This document shows positions 16,946 to 25,459 of a stretch of 64,000 nucleotides of DNA, in pieces. The stretch lies in contig DASPKU010000019.1 of assembly GCA_035627955.1 (NCBI GenBank), forward strand, positions 62,001 to 126,000, read 5' to 3'. Numbering within the stretch: the stretch's first letter is position 1; the number at the start of each line of letters is the position of its first letter. The stretch is from Phycisphaerales bacterium (GTDB taxonomy: Bacteria; Planctomycetota; Phycisphaerae; Phycisphaerales; UBA1924). The position numbers were made by a program, and so were the translations under genes. The notes under the pieces are model-generated. The model was given only the letters and a program-made list of their open reading frames with translations, was not told the DNA's origin and did no database searches.

Positions 16946-19483
16946 TCAGCAGGCCCCGCCTCCCAGCACGCGGAAGAAGCTCTCGATGTCCTGGTCCGTC
17001 CCAACGTTCCCATCCCCATTCACATCCGCACTCCCGCACGCCGCGCAGCACGTACCACCCAGGCACGCAAAGAACGCCTCAATGTCCTGATCGGTGCCGG
17101 TGTCGCCGTCGCGGTTGAAGTCGGCGGGTGAGAACACGGTCAGCACAGCAGGTTCGCTGTAGAAGTTACCACAGGGTGTTGTGACTCGAAGACGGATCGA
17201 ACTGCCGCTCACGCTCGTGGGAGGACGCGTGATCGTGAGCGTGTTTGTGTCAGCGCTCTGAACCCAGAAGTGTCCGTTAAGTTCATGAGGTCCATACATC
17301 CACCGGTAGGCGGGGGGCGGGCCGCCCGCCACACTCGCATGTAGCTGCACGGTCTCGCACTGCGTCATCTGCACGTCCTGGGGGTGCTCGACGAACTCCG
17401 GAATGTTCTGAAGCAAACCCTCTGCAAATCGCGGGCTTGCGATCGTGCCGATGCTCTCAAACTCGCCTCCGATGACGATTCGTCCTCCAGGCAGCTCGGC
17501 CACCGCCCAGGCACGCGGCCCTACATCCGCAGTGAGCTGCGGCCAGAAGCTCCGTGCGAACATCGCAAATCGCCGCTCGTTTGCTGCTGCACTCTGATAG
17601 AGAACGAAAAAGTCGCCATCCCTGCGTTTTAGCAGGCTCTGAACTGGATTCCTCGGCGCTCCCGCGACTCCGCCCCACCGTGCGAAAACCGAGTTGGGCG
17701 GGCCGGTCAGCAACGAATGGATACCGAGAGAGAATGTCCATCCATCGGGAGCGGTGTACCAGTTCTCGAAGCCCCCGCCTGCGAAGTAGTACCGTCCCAG
17801 ACTGTCAGCGACTACAGACCGGATCGACGCGAATCCAAACCCCCCATCGACATGCCAGCCTGAGCCGTCCCAGCGCCAGATCGCGTTTGTGCTTGCGACG
17901 ATCGCTCCGTCCTCCCCGATCGACACGGATCGGACCTGCCCCGATGTGATTCCGGAGCCAATCGGAGTCGCAGCCGAGCCATCCCACCATGCGATGCGGT
18001 TCACGGCGCTACCGCCTGCCTCAGTGAAGTCGCCAGCGATCAACAGGCGGCCATCCTCGGCGACGCTCATTGCAAGTACTGGACCGTTGATCCCTTCGCC
18101 GTAGCTCGACCAAGTCGCACCATCCCACCTGGCCAGCCTGTTTACCGCCACACCATTGACACTCGTCATTCCTTGATCGGCAACGATCAGGTCGCCGTTC
18201 TGCAAGACGCACATGGCGTCGGGACGTGTGGTCCCCGTACCGATGACCTCCCATTGCGAGCCCGTGCGACGGTAAATTCCCCCCGACCTACCGAAGGAGG
18301 AGTTCTGCCCAGGGAGCACATACATGCCATAAACGCCCGCGTAGAGCGTGCCGTCGGGAGCGACAGCAAACGCCTGGATGGCGCCGACTGCCGGCTCCTG
18401 CGTGTCGAGCCAGTGTGTCCCGTTCCACGTCGTCAGCGGCGTCTGAATCATGGCTCCCCCGAGCAGCATTCCGCCCGCGGCAGCAATCATCCCGGTGGGC
18501 AACTGCGCCGCGGTAAGCACGCCTTGGCGGACACCATTCGCCATCGGTGACCACGTAACACCATCCCACACGGCGGCGGACCGTGCGGCAACTGCGTCGG
18601 CAGAGGTGAAGTTCCCGAGTGCGCACAATCGCCCATCCTGCAGTTCCAGGAGCGAGTGGACCGCTCCATCACATCCACCTGCCAATCGCTGCCAAGCGGT
18701 CCCGTCCCATCGCGCTACATTGCTCGCCGGCAAGCCGCCTGCTGAATTGAAGAGGCCCCCGACGGCAATGCTGCCGTCGCTCATCGGCCGCACTGCGTAG
18801 ATGTGCGGCGGCCCATCGGCGAGCAGCCCCGGTCCCAATGCTTGCCACGCCACACCGTTCCATCGTGCAACACCTCGCGCAGGCGTGCTGCCGACACCGC
18901 TGAACTCGCCCCCGGCGATCAGCGTCCCGTTGGCAACGGCCGCGAGTGATTCCACCGGAGCGTCGAATCCCTCTCCAAGCGGCTTCCACGTGGTCCCGGT
19001 CCAATGAACCACATGTGCCCGCCCCGACTCTGCCCCGATGTCTCCCGCGGCCACGACGTCTCCGTTCGACAGCACTGTCACCGCCCGCACGCCAGGGAGT
19101 GAGCCCCCCATTGGAGCCCAGACGCCGCCACTGCACGTGCTCACGCTTCCGCCACCTCCAGCGATCAACCGACCATCAGCGTGCACCGCCAATGACCGAA
19201 TTTGGAATGTGACCCCCGCACCAATTGCGTGCCACTGCTCACCATCCCACCGCGCGACGTTGCTCGCCCGCACCGCTCCCGCCCACTGGAAGTTGCCGCC
19301 CACGACGAGTTGCGGCCCGTCCGGCCCGGGCCCGTCGTGATCCCACACCGCCATCGCGTACATCTCTCCGTTCACACCACCGAACGGATTCTCAGTGGAC
19401 CACGCGATGGTGCACTGGCCGCGCGAAACCGTCCCCGCGCACACCACCACAACAACCGCCACGATTAAGTGCAGCAGCCGCAT
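16946..19483 (-). CDS. Large secreted beta-propeller-like protein with Ig-like domain and GC-type dockerin
   Basis: 845 residues. The start at 19483 gives a signal peptide (MRLLHLIVAVVVVVCAGTVS). Residues about 30-700 carry roughly fifteen repeats of the type NVARWDGxxWxxLG / LxVxxDGxLIxGGxF, as in delta-60-repeat or kelch-like propellers. An Ig-like segment (about 705-785; SIRLRVTTPCGNFYS) precedes the tail DFNRDGDTGTDQDIEAFF ... CLGGTCC ... DVNGDGNVGTDQDIESFF, ending LGGGAC. It is exported and probably surface-bound. Codon use varies, with more AT in the middle than in its neighbours. It is convergent with 16541-16939, 6 bp apart. Confidence 0.85.
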   Translation of the reverse strand: MRLLHLIVAVVVVVCAGTVSRGQCTIAWSTENPFGGVNGEMYAMAVWDHDGPGPDGPQLVVGGNFQWAGAVRASNVARWDGEQWHAIGAGVTFQIRSLAVHADGRLIAGGGGSVSTCSGGVWAPMGGSLPGVRAVTVLSNGDVVAAGDIGAESGRAHVVHWTGTTWKPLGEGFDAPVESLAAVANGTLIAGGEFSGVGSTPARGVARWNGVAWQALGPGLLADGPPHIYAVRPMSDGSIAVGGLFNSAGGLPASNVARWDGTAWQRLAGGCDGAVHSLLELQDGRLCALGNFTSADAVAARSAAVWDGVTWSPMANGVRQGVLTAAQLPTGMIAAAGGMLLGGAMIQTPLTTWNGTHWLDTQEPAVGAIQAFAVAPDGTLYAGVYGMYVLPGQNSSFGRSGGIYRRTGSQWEVIGTGTTRPDAMCVLQNGDLIVADQGMTSVNGVAVNRLARWDGATWSSYGEGINGPVLAMSVAEDGRLLIAGDFTEAGGSAVNRIAWWDGSAATPIGSGITSGQVRSVSIGEDGAIVASTNAIWRWDGSGWHVDGGFGFASIRSVVADSLGRYYFAGGGFENWYTAPDGWTFSLGIHSLLTGPPNSVFARWGGVAGAPRNPVQSLLKRRDGDFFVLYQSAAANERRFAMFARSFWPQLTADVGPRAWAVAELPGGRIVIGGEFESIGTIASPRFAEGLLQNIPEFVEHPQDVQMTQCETVQLHASVAGGPPPAYRWMYGPHELNGHFWVQSADTNTLTITRPPTSVSGSSIRLRVTTPCGNFYSEPAVLTVFSPADFNRDGDTGTDQDIEAFFACLGGTCCAACGSADVNGDGNVGTDQDIESFFRVLGGGAC

Positions 19484-19574
19484 CCACCCATCATGACAAC
19501 CCACCCCGCCGATGCAACACAACTTCCGCGGGATGAACGCGGTTCAATGCGCGCGAGTGACCCACCCCTCACCC

Positions 19575-20210
19575 CTACAGGACCTCATACCTCGCCAGAT
19601 GCCGCGCCAGCTGCGCCGCCGTGTCCCCCGTGTGATCGATCTGCTCCGCGTGCCACCCCACCTGGTGCGCGGCCACCACATTGTCAGGCAGGTCATCAAA
19701 GAACAGAATGTCCGTGCCGCTGAACCCCGTCGCCCGCTCGAAGGCGCGGTAGATCTCCAGCGACGGCTTCGCGTGCCCCAGCAGGTGGCTCGCGTGCTTG
19801 TGCTTCAGCAGGCCGGCCGTGGGGAAGTCTGCCATCCGCGCCCAGTGGCACGCGTTGGTGTTGCTCAGCAGCGCCGTCTCCACCCGCGGCAGCGCGACAA
19901 GCTTGCGGATCAACTCCGCGACGCCGGAGTACTCCTCCGTCAGCCACGCATCGTGCACGCGCCGCACTTCCTCCGGCGTGTACAGCCCGCCCGTCGCCTT
20001 CGCCAGCGCGGGATAGAACTCCGCGGCCTCGATCTGCCCCGCCTGAAACCGCTGGTTCAGCGCCCGCCGCTCCATCACCAGCTCGATCGCCTCATGCCCC
20101 GCGCGCACGTCAATCCCCGCGCTCGCGCACGCATCCGCCCAGCACCGATGGTGCTTGAGGATCACCCCACCCCAGTCAAACACAACACAACGCGGCGGTT
20201 TCCAGCTCAC
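19575..20210 (-). CDS. HAD-superfamily hydrolase
   Basis: 211-residue soluble hydrolase. Motif I is VVFDWGGVIL, with the nucleophile D12; the usual second Asp of DxD is replaced by Gly, as in the YihX-like DLGGVL group. Motif II is LLSNTN, motif III is the Lys in GHAKPSLEIY, and motif IV is ILFFDDLPDNV. The cap lies between residues 20 and 100. It probably acts on a small phosphorylated metabolite; the substrate cannot be inferred. GTG is used as start, with a TAGACT box ending 6 nt before it and no Shine-Dalgarno. Confidence 0.85.
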   Translation of the reverse strand: MSWKPPRCVVFDWGGVILKHHRCWADACASAGIDVRAGHEAIELVMERRALNQRFQAGQIEAAEFYPALAKATGGLYTPEEVRRVHDAWLTEEYSGVAELIRKLVALPRVETALLSNTNACHWARMADFPTAGLLKHKHASHLLGHAKPSLEIYRAFERATGFSGTDILFFDDLPDNVVAAHQVGWHAEQIDHTGDTAAQLARHLARYEVL

Positions 20211-20216
20211 GTGGGG

Positions 20217-20222
20217 AGTCTA
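20217..20222 (-). promoter_or_regulatory. Putative -10 box (TAGACT) for leaderless HAD hydrolase mRNA
   Basis: Read on the minus strand, TAGACT is followed by the 6-nt spacer CCCCAC and then the GTG start at 20210. An identical hexamer precedes the genes at 20869 and 57567. Confidence 0.45.
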
Positions 20223-20236
20223 ATCGCACACGGCCC

Positions 20237-20318
20237 AAAAAAGAGCCGATCGCGCGAGCGATCGAACGCTCCTTCTCGCCCTGGTCTCTCGATCGCCTGC
20301 GCGATCGGCTCTTTTCAA
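20237..20318. terminator. Large inverted repeat, probable bidirectional terminator
   Basis: AAAAGAGCCGATCGCGCGAG near 20238 and its inverted complement ending GCGCGATCGGCTCTTTT near 20318 can pair over about 17 bp across the locus. Each arm also contains a smaller self-complementary CGATCGCGCGAGCGATCG-type hairpin. A- and T-runs flank both sides. It sits between two minus-strand genes. Confidence 0.65.
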
Positions 20319-20320
20319 AA

Positions 20321-20355
20321 ACAAAGCGACCCCTCCGCAGGGGTCGCTCGAAACG
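20321..20355 (-). terminator. Rho-independent terminator downstream of the 20392-20712 gene
   Basis: On the minus strand, GCGACCCCTGCGGAGGGGTCGC forms a perfect stem around a short loop and is followed by TTTGTTTTTG. Together with the GTGCCAC hairpin (20361-20387) and the inverted repeat at 20237-20318, three structures lie in a row in 150 bp. Confidence 0.8.
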
Positions 20356-20360
20356 TTACT

Positions 20361-20387
20361 GTGCCACGATCACGCTTCGTGATCGTG
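20361..20387. repeat. GTGCCAC hairpin element (stem variant CACGATCACG)
   Basis: GTGC is followed by the perfect stem CACGATCACG / CGTGATCGTG around a CTT loop. It ends 4 bp from the stop codon of the small basic protein gene (20392). An identical copy is at 23408-23434. Confidence 0.9.
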
Positions 20388-20391
20388 TTCT

Positions 20392-20712
20392 TTACCCGGC
20401 CTTGATCGTCACGAACGGCGAAACCCGCTCGATGCTCGCCGCCAGGTCGTGGCTGTACGGCATCGTCCAGCTCTCGCCCTTGGACACGTGCACGACCTTG
20501 GCCGACTTCTCGCGGCTGTACCAGTCGCGGTTGCCGCGGTTGTACACGATCATGCGCTGGCGACGCATCCGCTGCGCCCGCCGCAGGGCCCGCTTGGACT
20601 CGGGATCGAGCCGCATCAGGCGGGCGATGGTGTCCGCCTGGTCATCGGTCTTCGGGGCCTTGCTGATGGTGCACACCAGGTTCTGGCCCGGCTTGAACTT
20701 CGACACGTCCAT
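20392..20712 (-). CDS. Small basic conserved hypothetical protein
   Basis: 106 residues, strongly basic in the middle (RALRRAQRMRRQRMIVYNRG), with no signal or membrane segment. The start at 20712 is set by GGAGG 7 nt upstream; the longer in-frame reading adds a region without coding character. It opens with MDVSKFKPGQNLVCTISKAP, a pattern I associate with planctomycete hypotheticals. RNA or ribosome binding is plausible from composition only. A strong intrinsic terminator follows, so it is probably a monocistronic, well-expressed gene. Confidence 0.8.
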   Translation of the reverse strand: MDVSKFKPGQNLVCTISKAPKTDDQADTIARLMRLDPESKRALRRAQRMRRQRMIVYNRGNRDWYSREKSAKVVHVSKGESWTMPYSHDLAASIERVSPFVTIKAG

Positions 20713-20854
20713 ACCAACCTCCAAACGGCCGGCTCTCCCGGCAGGGCGGGAAGTGTAGGCGGTAGCCCCGCCAGTTCCACACATCAGCCCCCATCACGCC
20801 CCGATTCGGCCCCCAAACCCGGCCACGCACCCCCCTTCCAAGCCCGCATCCACC

Positions 20855-20860
20855 TAGACT
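20855..20860 (+). promoter_or_regulatory. Putative -10 box (TAGACT) for leaderless MEMO-family gene
   Basis: TAGACT is followed by an 8-nt C-rich spacer and the ATG at 20869. There is no purine-rich Shine-Dalgarno. Confidence 0.45.
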
Positions 20861-20868
20861 CCCCCCCA

Positions 20869-22230
20869 ATGACCACTTCCGACGCCGCCCAGCCCAAGTT
20901 CGACCCCAATGCCCACCACATGGAGCATCCCCGCCTCCGCCCCGTCCGGGGGTTCAGGGCCCAGGCCGGCGAGCAGGAAGCCCTCGGCCTCGCGGACGCC
21001 CGTCAGGTCTCTGACCGGGTGGTTTTCACCGCGCCCGCCGCCCAGCTCATCCTGCCGCTGATGGACGGCAAGAAGTCCATCAACGAGATCGTTGCCCAGG
21101 TCGGCCGCGGCCTTACCCGCCCCGACGTCGAGGGCCTCGTCGCCCAGCTCGACCACGCCGGCCTGCTCTTCGGCCCCACCTTTGACGCGATGCTCCAGAA
21201 GATGCGCAAGGAATTCGACAGCGCAACCGCCCTGCCCCCCGGCACCACGGCCGCGCTCGCCGACGCCCTCGTCGAGGCCGACTTCCAGCAGCGCGGGCAG
21301 ACCGCCACCGACGAGGACAAGTCCGCCAACGCCGCGGCCAAGCTCCGCGAGGCCATGGACGCCTGGATCGCCGCGGCCCTCAAGGACGTGCCCAACCCCA
21401 GCCTCGACACCCTCCCCGCCGGCATCGTCGCGCCGCACATCGATTACCCCCGCGGTTGGCTGAACTACGCCAGCGTCTGGGGCCGCCTCCGCGTCGCCGA
21501 CCGCCCCGACCGCGTGATCATCCTCGGCACCAACCACTTCGGTGAGGGCACCGGCGTGACCGGTTGCGACAAGGGCTATGAGTCGCCCCTGGGCGTGTGC
21601 CCTGTGGATACGCAGCTCCTCGACACGCTTAAGAAGCACTTGGGCGCCGACAACGCGACCAAGCTCCTGGCCAACCGCTACGACCACGAGCGCGAGCACT
21701 CCATCGAGCTGCAGATCCCGTGGATCCAGCACTGCCTGGGCGCGGGCGACGACGGCAGCTTCTGCAAGGTCTTCGGCGTGCTCATCCACGACCCCACGGT
21801 GAAGGACGGCGAGAGCTACGACGGCAACGGCCTCGCCCTCGAGCCGTTCATCAAGGCCATGAAGGCAACCATCGCCGAGCTGCCCGGGCGCACGCTCATC
21901 GTGTCATCCGCCGACCTCTCGCACGTGGGCCCCGCCTTCGGCGACCAGCAGACCCTCGCCGGGGACGACCAGCAGGCCAACGACGCCCGCAATCGCGTCT
22001 TCGCCCACGACCGCGACATGATCCAGCTGATCATGGAGCGCAAGCCCGACGAGCTCGTCGCCGCGATGAGCTGGCAGCAGAATCCGACGCGCTGGTGCTC
22101 GATCGGCAACCTCGTGGCGGCGCTCAAGATCGTCGAGCCCACCAGCGTGGACCTCTACAACTTCGCCGCCAGCATGGACGAGCAGGGCACGACCCTGGTC
22201 AGCAACGTGGGCATGGCGCTGAACAAGTGA
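20869..22230 (+). CDS. MEMO1/AmmeMemoRadiSam-B family protein with N-terminal PqqD-like domain
   Basis: 453 residues. The C-terminal two thirds (about 185-453) match the MEMO family, related to class III extradiol dioxygenases: GIVAPHIDYPRG, ILGTNHFGEG, HEREHSIELQIPW and VSSADLSHVGP supply the conserved histidines and aspartates. The N-terminal region (about 20-100: RPVRGFRAQAGEQEALGLAD ... INEIVAQVGRGLTRPDVEGL) resembles a PqqD/winged-helix domain that binds peptides in RiPP pathways. The MEMO family is usually found with a radical SAM and an AMMECR1 protein, neither of which is here. The enzymatic role is unknown. It overlaps the next small membrane gene by one base (TGATG). Confidence 0.86.
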   Translation: MTTSDAAQPKFDPNAHHMEHPRLRPVRGFRAQAGEQEALGLADARQVSDRVVFTAPAAQLILPLMDGKKSINEIVAQVGRGLTRPDVEGLVAQLDHAGLLFGPTFDAMLQKMRKEFDSATALPPGTTAALADALVEADFQQRGQTATDEDKSANAAAKLREAMDAWIAAALKDVPNPSLDTLPAGIVAPHIDYPRGWLNYASVWGRLRVADRPDRVIILGTNHFGEGTGVTGCDKGYESPLGVCPVDTQLLDTLKKHLGADNATKLLANRYDHEREHSIELQIPWIQHCLGAGDDGSFCKVFGVLIHDPTVKDGESYDGNGLALEPFIKAMKATIAELPGRTLIVSSADLSHVGPAFGDQQTLAGDDQQANDARNRVFAHDRDMIQLIMERKPDELVAAMSWQQNPTRWCSIGNLVAALKIVEPTSVDLYNFAASMDEQGTTLVSNVGMALNK

Positions 22231-22589
22231 TGACGGTCCTCGCGGTCGCGCCACTGCAGATCGGCGCGTACGTGCTGGCCGCCATCCTCGTCCCCTTCGG
22301 CATCTTCATGCTCTGGGGCGGGCGCGACTTCACGCCGCCGCCGCTGGATGACGAGCTCCACCCGCCGCCACCGCCGCGCACGCGCCTGCACGCCTTCCGC
22401 GCCACGCTGACGCGCGCCACCCGCACCGCCTTCGGCCTCTGCTCCCTCATCACCGCCTGGCACGCCATCGCCTGGACCCACCCCAAGGTCCACCTGCTCC
22501 ACGTCCCCCTCGACCGCTGGTGGGTCCTCGCCTTGGGCGTATTGATCGCCGTGTGGTCCAGCCTCGCCATGGACCGCCACTTCAAGTAG
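22230..22589 (+). CDS. Small membrane protein coupled to the MEMO-family gene
   Basis: 119 residues with about three membrane segments (8-30 GAYVLAAILVPFGIFMLWGG, a central segment around 70-85, and 95-115 WVLALGVLIAVWSSLAMD), separated by a proline-rich loop (PPPLDDELHPPPPPR). The ATG overlaps the upstream stop (TGATG), so translation is coupled. No family is recognised. It could anchor or partner the MEMO protein at the membrane. Confidence 0.7.
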   Translation: MTVLAVAPLQIGAYVLAAILVPFGIFMLWGGRDFTPPPLDDELHPPPPPRTRLHAFRATLTRATRTAFGLCSLITAWHAIAWTHPKVHLLHVPLDRWWVLALGVLIAVWSSLAMDRHFK

Positions 22590-22631
22590 CGGTGGGGGAG
22601 CATTAGGGGACCGTGCCGTGATCGTCCGGAC

Positions 22632-22661
22632 GTGCCACCGAGATGTCTTCATCTCGGTGCT
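22632..22661. repeat. GTGCCAC hairpin element (stem variant CACCGAGATG)
   Basis: GTGC, then CACCGAGATG, loop TCTT, then CATCTCGGTG, a perfect 10-bp stem. It ends 5 bp from the plsY stop codon (22667). Confidence 0.9.
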
Positions 22662-22666
22662 CTTCG

Positions 22667-23407
22667 CTATCCCTTCATCGGAGGCTGCGAACCCGGCACC
22701 ACGCCCTTCTTCTCCCCCACCCGCGGCTCCGTCCCCGCCCGTAGCCGCTTGATGTTCGCCCGGTGCGTCCAAACCACCAGGCCCGCCAGAAGCACGGCCA
22801 CCGCCATGTACGGCCACCCATCCTCGAACCGCACCACCCGCCCCTGCTCGCGCGGCATGTCGTTGAACAGCGGCCCATCCATGAGCAGCCAATCAACCAC
22901 CACAATCACCGGCAACGCCAACCCCGCCAGGATCGACGACACGCTGATCGTCCGCCACACCGCCAGTGCCAGCAGCCACACGATGAACGCTCCCGCGCCC
23001 GCAATGGTGAAGTGCGGGAACACCCCCATCATCGCCCCCAGCGCCGTCGCCACGCCCTTCCCGCCCTTGAACTTCAGCCACGGCGAAAAAACGTGCCCCA
23101 GCACCGCCGCCACCATCACCGCCAGCCACACCAGCGCCACCCGCTGATCCGCCCACTCTCGAGCCCCGCCCCCGATCGCCCCCAGCACGATTCCCGCCCC
23201 CAGCGTCGGCGCGAAGCCCTTGAGAAAGTCCAGCGCAAAGCACAGGAAGAAGAACTTCCGCCCCAGCACCCGCCCCACGTTCGTCGCCCCAATGTTCCCC
23301 GACCCGTGCTGCCGGATGTCGATGCCCTTGGCGCGCCCGATGAACAGCCCGAAGGGGATCGAGCCTGCGAAGAACGCACCCAGAATTAGCAGCACTTCAC
23401 GCATCAT
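22667..23407 (-). CDS. plsY: Acyl-phosphate:glycerol-3-phosphate acyltransferase
   Basis: 246-residue inner-membrane enzyme that transfers an acyl group from acyl phosphate to glycerol-3-phosphate, the first step of phospholipid synthesis. Family motifs are intact: GSIPFGLFIGR (near 15), RQHGSGNIGATNVGRVLGRK (about 32-51) and KFKGGKGVATALG (about 112-124). Five or more hydrophobic segments are seen. It is somewhat longer than usual because of a loop near 180-200 (FNDMPREQGRVVRFEDGW) and a charged C-terminal tail. It is the last gene of the minus-strand envelope cluster. GTGCCAC hairpins flank both ends. Confidence 0.94.
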   Translation of the reverse strand: MMREVLLILGAFFAGSIPFGLFIGRAKGIDIRQHGSGNIGATNVGRVLGRKFFFLCFALDFLKGFAPTLGAGIVLGAIGGGAREWADQRVALVWLAVMVAAVLGHVFSPWLKFKGGKGVATALGAMMGVFPHFTIAGAGAFIVWLLALAVWRTISVSSILAGLALPVIVVVDWLLMDGPLFNDMPREQGRVVRFEDGWPYMAVAVLLAGLVVWTHRANIKRLRAGTEPRVGEKKGVVPGSQPPMKG

Positions 23408-23434
23408 GTGCCACGATCACGCTTCGTGATCGTG
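23408..23434. repeat. GTGCCAC hairpin element (stem variant CACGATCACG)
   Basis: Same sequence as the copy at 20361-20387: GTGC followed by CACGATCACG / CGTGATCGTG around CTT. It abuts the plsY start codon (23407). Confidence 0.9.
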
Positions 23435-23450
23435 TCCTTGTTCCACCGCG

Positions 23451-23477
23451 CACGATCATGAAGACATGATCGTGGCA
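23451..23477. repeat. GTGCCAC hairpin element, inverted (stem variant CACGATCATG)
   Basis: The stem CACGATCATG / CATGATCGTG closes an AAGA loop, followed by GCAC. This is the family read on the other strand, with TCTT as loop. It touches the tmk stop codon (23478-23480). It pairs head-on with the copy at 23408. Confidence 0.9.
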
Positions 23478-24152
23478 CTACAACCGCTCCGGCAACTTCC
23501 GCACCAGCTCTGCCCACACCTCATCCGGCCCTTTGCTCGCATCGATCACCAGGTGCCGCCCCGGCTCCTGGCGCGCCAGCTCCAGGTACCCCTGCCGCAC
23601 CTTGCGGTGGAACTCGCTGCCGCGTGCCTCGATCCGGTCGGGGCCCTTGTTCTCGCGGTCGTTCGCCGTCGCCCCCAGCAGCGGGTTGATCCGGCGCGCC
23701 GCCGTGACCTCATCCACGTCGAAGATGATGACGACGTCCGGCACGGTCCCCTGGAGCGCGATGTCCGCCGCGGCCGCGATCTCCTTGACCGGCACGCCCC
23801 CCGCGTAGCCCTGGTACGCGAACGTCGACGACACGAACCTGTCCGCGATCACGAGCTCCCCGCGCCGGAGCGCCGGCCGGATCCGCTGTTCGACGAGCTG
23901 GCTGCGGCTGGCCATGTACAGCAGCATCTCGCACCGCAGCGTCATGTCCGCATGGGCGTGATCAAGCAGGATCTCGCGCACCCGCTCGCCGATGGCGGTC
24001 CCGCCCGGCTCGCGCACCTCGCAGCACGTGACGTCCGCGTCCTTGCACGCCCCCAGCAGCCGCCGGTACTGCGTGCTCTTCCCCGACCCGTCCGGCCCTT
24101 CAAAGGCCAGGAACTTCCCCCGCAATCGGCTGATCCAAGGCAGCGACGTCAT
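23478..24152 (-). CDS. tmk: Thymidylate kinase
   Basis: 224-residue cytosolic enzyme phosphorylating dTMP to dTDP. The P-loop is FEGPDGSGKST (18-28), the dTMP-binding region is REPGGTAIGERVREILL, DRF occurs in VIADRFVSSTFAYQG, and the LID-like stretch is in NDRENKGPDRIEARG. The length is normal. The ATG lies 8 nt after a TACACT box with no Shine-Dalgarno, so it may have its own leaderless mRNA despite lying in the envelope cluster. Confidence 0.95.
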   Translation of the reverse strand: MTSLPWISRLRGKFLAFEGPDGSGKSTQYRRLLGACKDADVTCCEVREPGGTAIGERVREILLDHAHADMTLRCEMLLYMASRSQLVEQRIRPALRRGELVIADRFVSSTFAYQGYAGGVPVKEIAAAADIALQGTVPDVVIIFDVDEVTAARRINPLLGATANDRENKGPDRIEARGSEFHRKVRQGYLELARQEPGRHLVIDASKGPDEVWAELVRKLPERL

Positions 24153-24160
24153 TCAACCCC

Positions 24161-24166
24161 AGTGTA
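24161..24166 (-). promoter_or_regulatory. Putative -10 box (TACACT) for tmk
   Basis: On the minus strand, TACACT is followed by GGGGTTGA and the tmk ATG (24152). Confidence 0.42.
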
Positions 24167-24254
24167 CCCGCAAGCCCCCTCACACCCCCAAACCCACAAC
24201 TTTCCACCACCCCGTCATCCCTGCTCTCCCCTTCCCCCTTTCCCCACCCTCGCC

Positions 24255-24297
24255 TTTCTCTGTGCCCCTCTGTGCACCCTCTGTGTCTCTGTGGTGA
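24255..24297. repeat. CTCTGTG octamer-like array
   Basis: TCTCTGTG, CCCCTCTGTG, CACCCTCTGTG and TCTCTGTGGTGAA follow each other between the lptG-like stop (24311) and tmk. The array ends about 14 bp from the stop codon. A related run is at 54467-54500. Confidence 0.7.
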
Positions 24298-24310
24298 ACT
24301 GCCTTCTGCC

Positions 24311-25459
24311 TTACGTCCGGATGCTCGACACCGCCGCCACCGCCAGCGGTATCAGCACCATCACCGGGATAAACACCGACAGCTGCGGCGGCAGCCCCGG
24401 GATGGCCGCGCTGGTCCCCACCATCGTCGCCACGAACCCCACCAGCGTCACCGGCGCCGACATCAGCGTCTGCACCAGCACGTTCCCCGGCTCACGCCGG
24501 ATGTAGAACGGCAGGCACACCAGCAGCAGCAGCACCGTGCTCGCGTACTGCGCTACCCGCCCCCAGCGCACCCGCTCATACCGCTCGATCCGCTGCGCCG
24601 GCGGCTTGGGCTGGCCCTTGTAGTTCTCAATCAGCAGCGACAGGTCCCGCGTCGACAGGTTGTTGGCATACCCCTCGAACCGCCGCAGTTTGAGGGCCGT
24701 GGGGTCCAGGTCCGTTTCCAGGCTCGCCACCGGCACGATCTCCCGCCGCGGCCTCACCGCTTGGGACTGCTGCCCCTGGCGCGACTCCACCTCCCCGCCC
24801 TGAAGCACCCACTTCCCGCCATCCCACACCGCCCGCTCCGCGGTGATCCGCCGCGTCATCAGCCCCTGGCCATCCCGCTCCCACACCCACAAACCCTCGA
24901 TATCCCCCGTGTCCAGCACCACGTTCCGCGCATAGAACAGCCGCCCCTGCGCATCGCTCGTCAGCGGCTGCGGCGTCGTCCCCAGTGTTCGCGATCCCGC
25001 ATCGCCCTTGTCCCGCGTCAGCAGCGGCGCCAGCCTGGGAATCACGAACTCCCGGTTCACCGCGCTCAGCACCACCAGCCCCAGCGCCGCCAGCACGATC
25101 GGGCGCGCCACACGGTGCAAACTCAGCCCGCCCGCCAGAATCGCCACGAACTCCCGGTGCCGGTTCAGCTGCGCGCACGTGAACCCCATCGCCCCGATCA
25201 GGATCACCCCGAGCAGCGCGTTGTACAGCAGAAACAGTCGCGGCCACCACAGGTCAAACACCAGGTACAGCGCCGTCGCAAAGTTCGCCACCGCCGACGG
25301 CTTGCTCCCGGCGGCGGCGTGGTACCGGTCCGCCACCTTCACGTACTCGTCGAAGTTCAGCGAGAAGTCGATCCCGATGATCACCGCGAACAGCACCGCG
25401 AACAACACCAGGATGTTGAGCAGGTACTGCCGCACGATGTACCGGTCCAGCAACGACAT
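24311..25459 (-). CDS. LptG/LptF-family permease
   Basis: 382-residue membrane protein of the YjgP/YjgQ (LptF/LptG) family, the transmembrane part of the ABC machine that extracts lipopolysaccharide from the inner membrane. Three N-terminal hydrophobic segments (SLLDRYIVRQYLLNILVLFA start; near 60-80; near 95-120), a central periplasmic beta-domain (about 140-290) and three C-terminal segments match the fold. It abuts the PAP2 gene (no gap). The partner lptF-like gene is four kilobases upstream in the same cluster. LptG is the more likely identity from order, but F and G cannot be told apart firmly. Confidence 0.85.
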   Translation of the reverse strand: MSLLDRYIVRQYLLNILVLFAVLFAVIIGIDFSLNFDEYVKVADRYHAAAGSKPSAVANFATALYLVFDLWWPRLFLLYNALLGVILIGAMGFTCAQLNRHREFVAILAGGLSLHRVARPIVLAALGLVVLSAVNREFVIPRLAPLLTRDKGDAGSRTLGTTPQPLTSDAQGRLFYARNVVLDTGDIEGLWVWERDGQGLMTRRITAERAVWDGGKWVLQGGEVESRQGQQSQAVRPRREIVPVASLETDLDPTALKLRRFEGYANNLSTRDLSLLIENYKGQPKPPAQRIERYERVRWGRVAQYASTVLLLLVCLPFYIRREPGNVLVQTLMSAPVTLVGFVATMVGTSAAIPGLPPQLSVFIPVMVLIPLAVAAVSSIRT

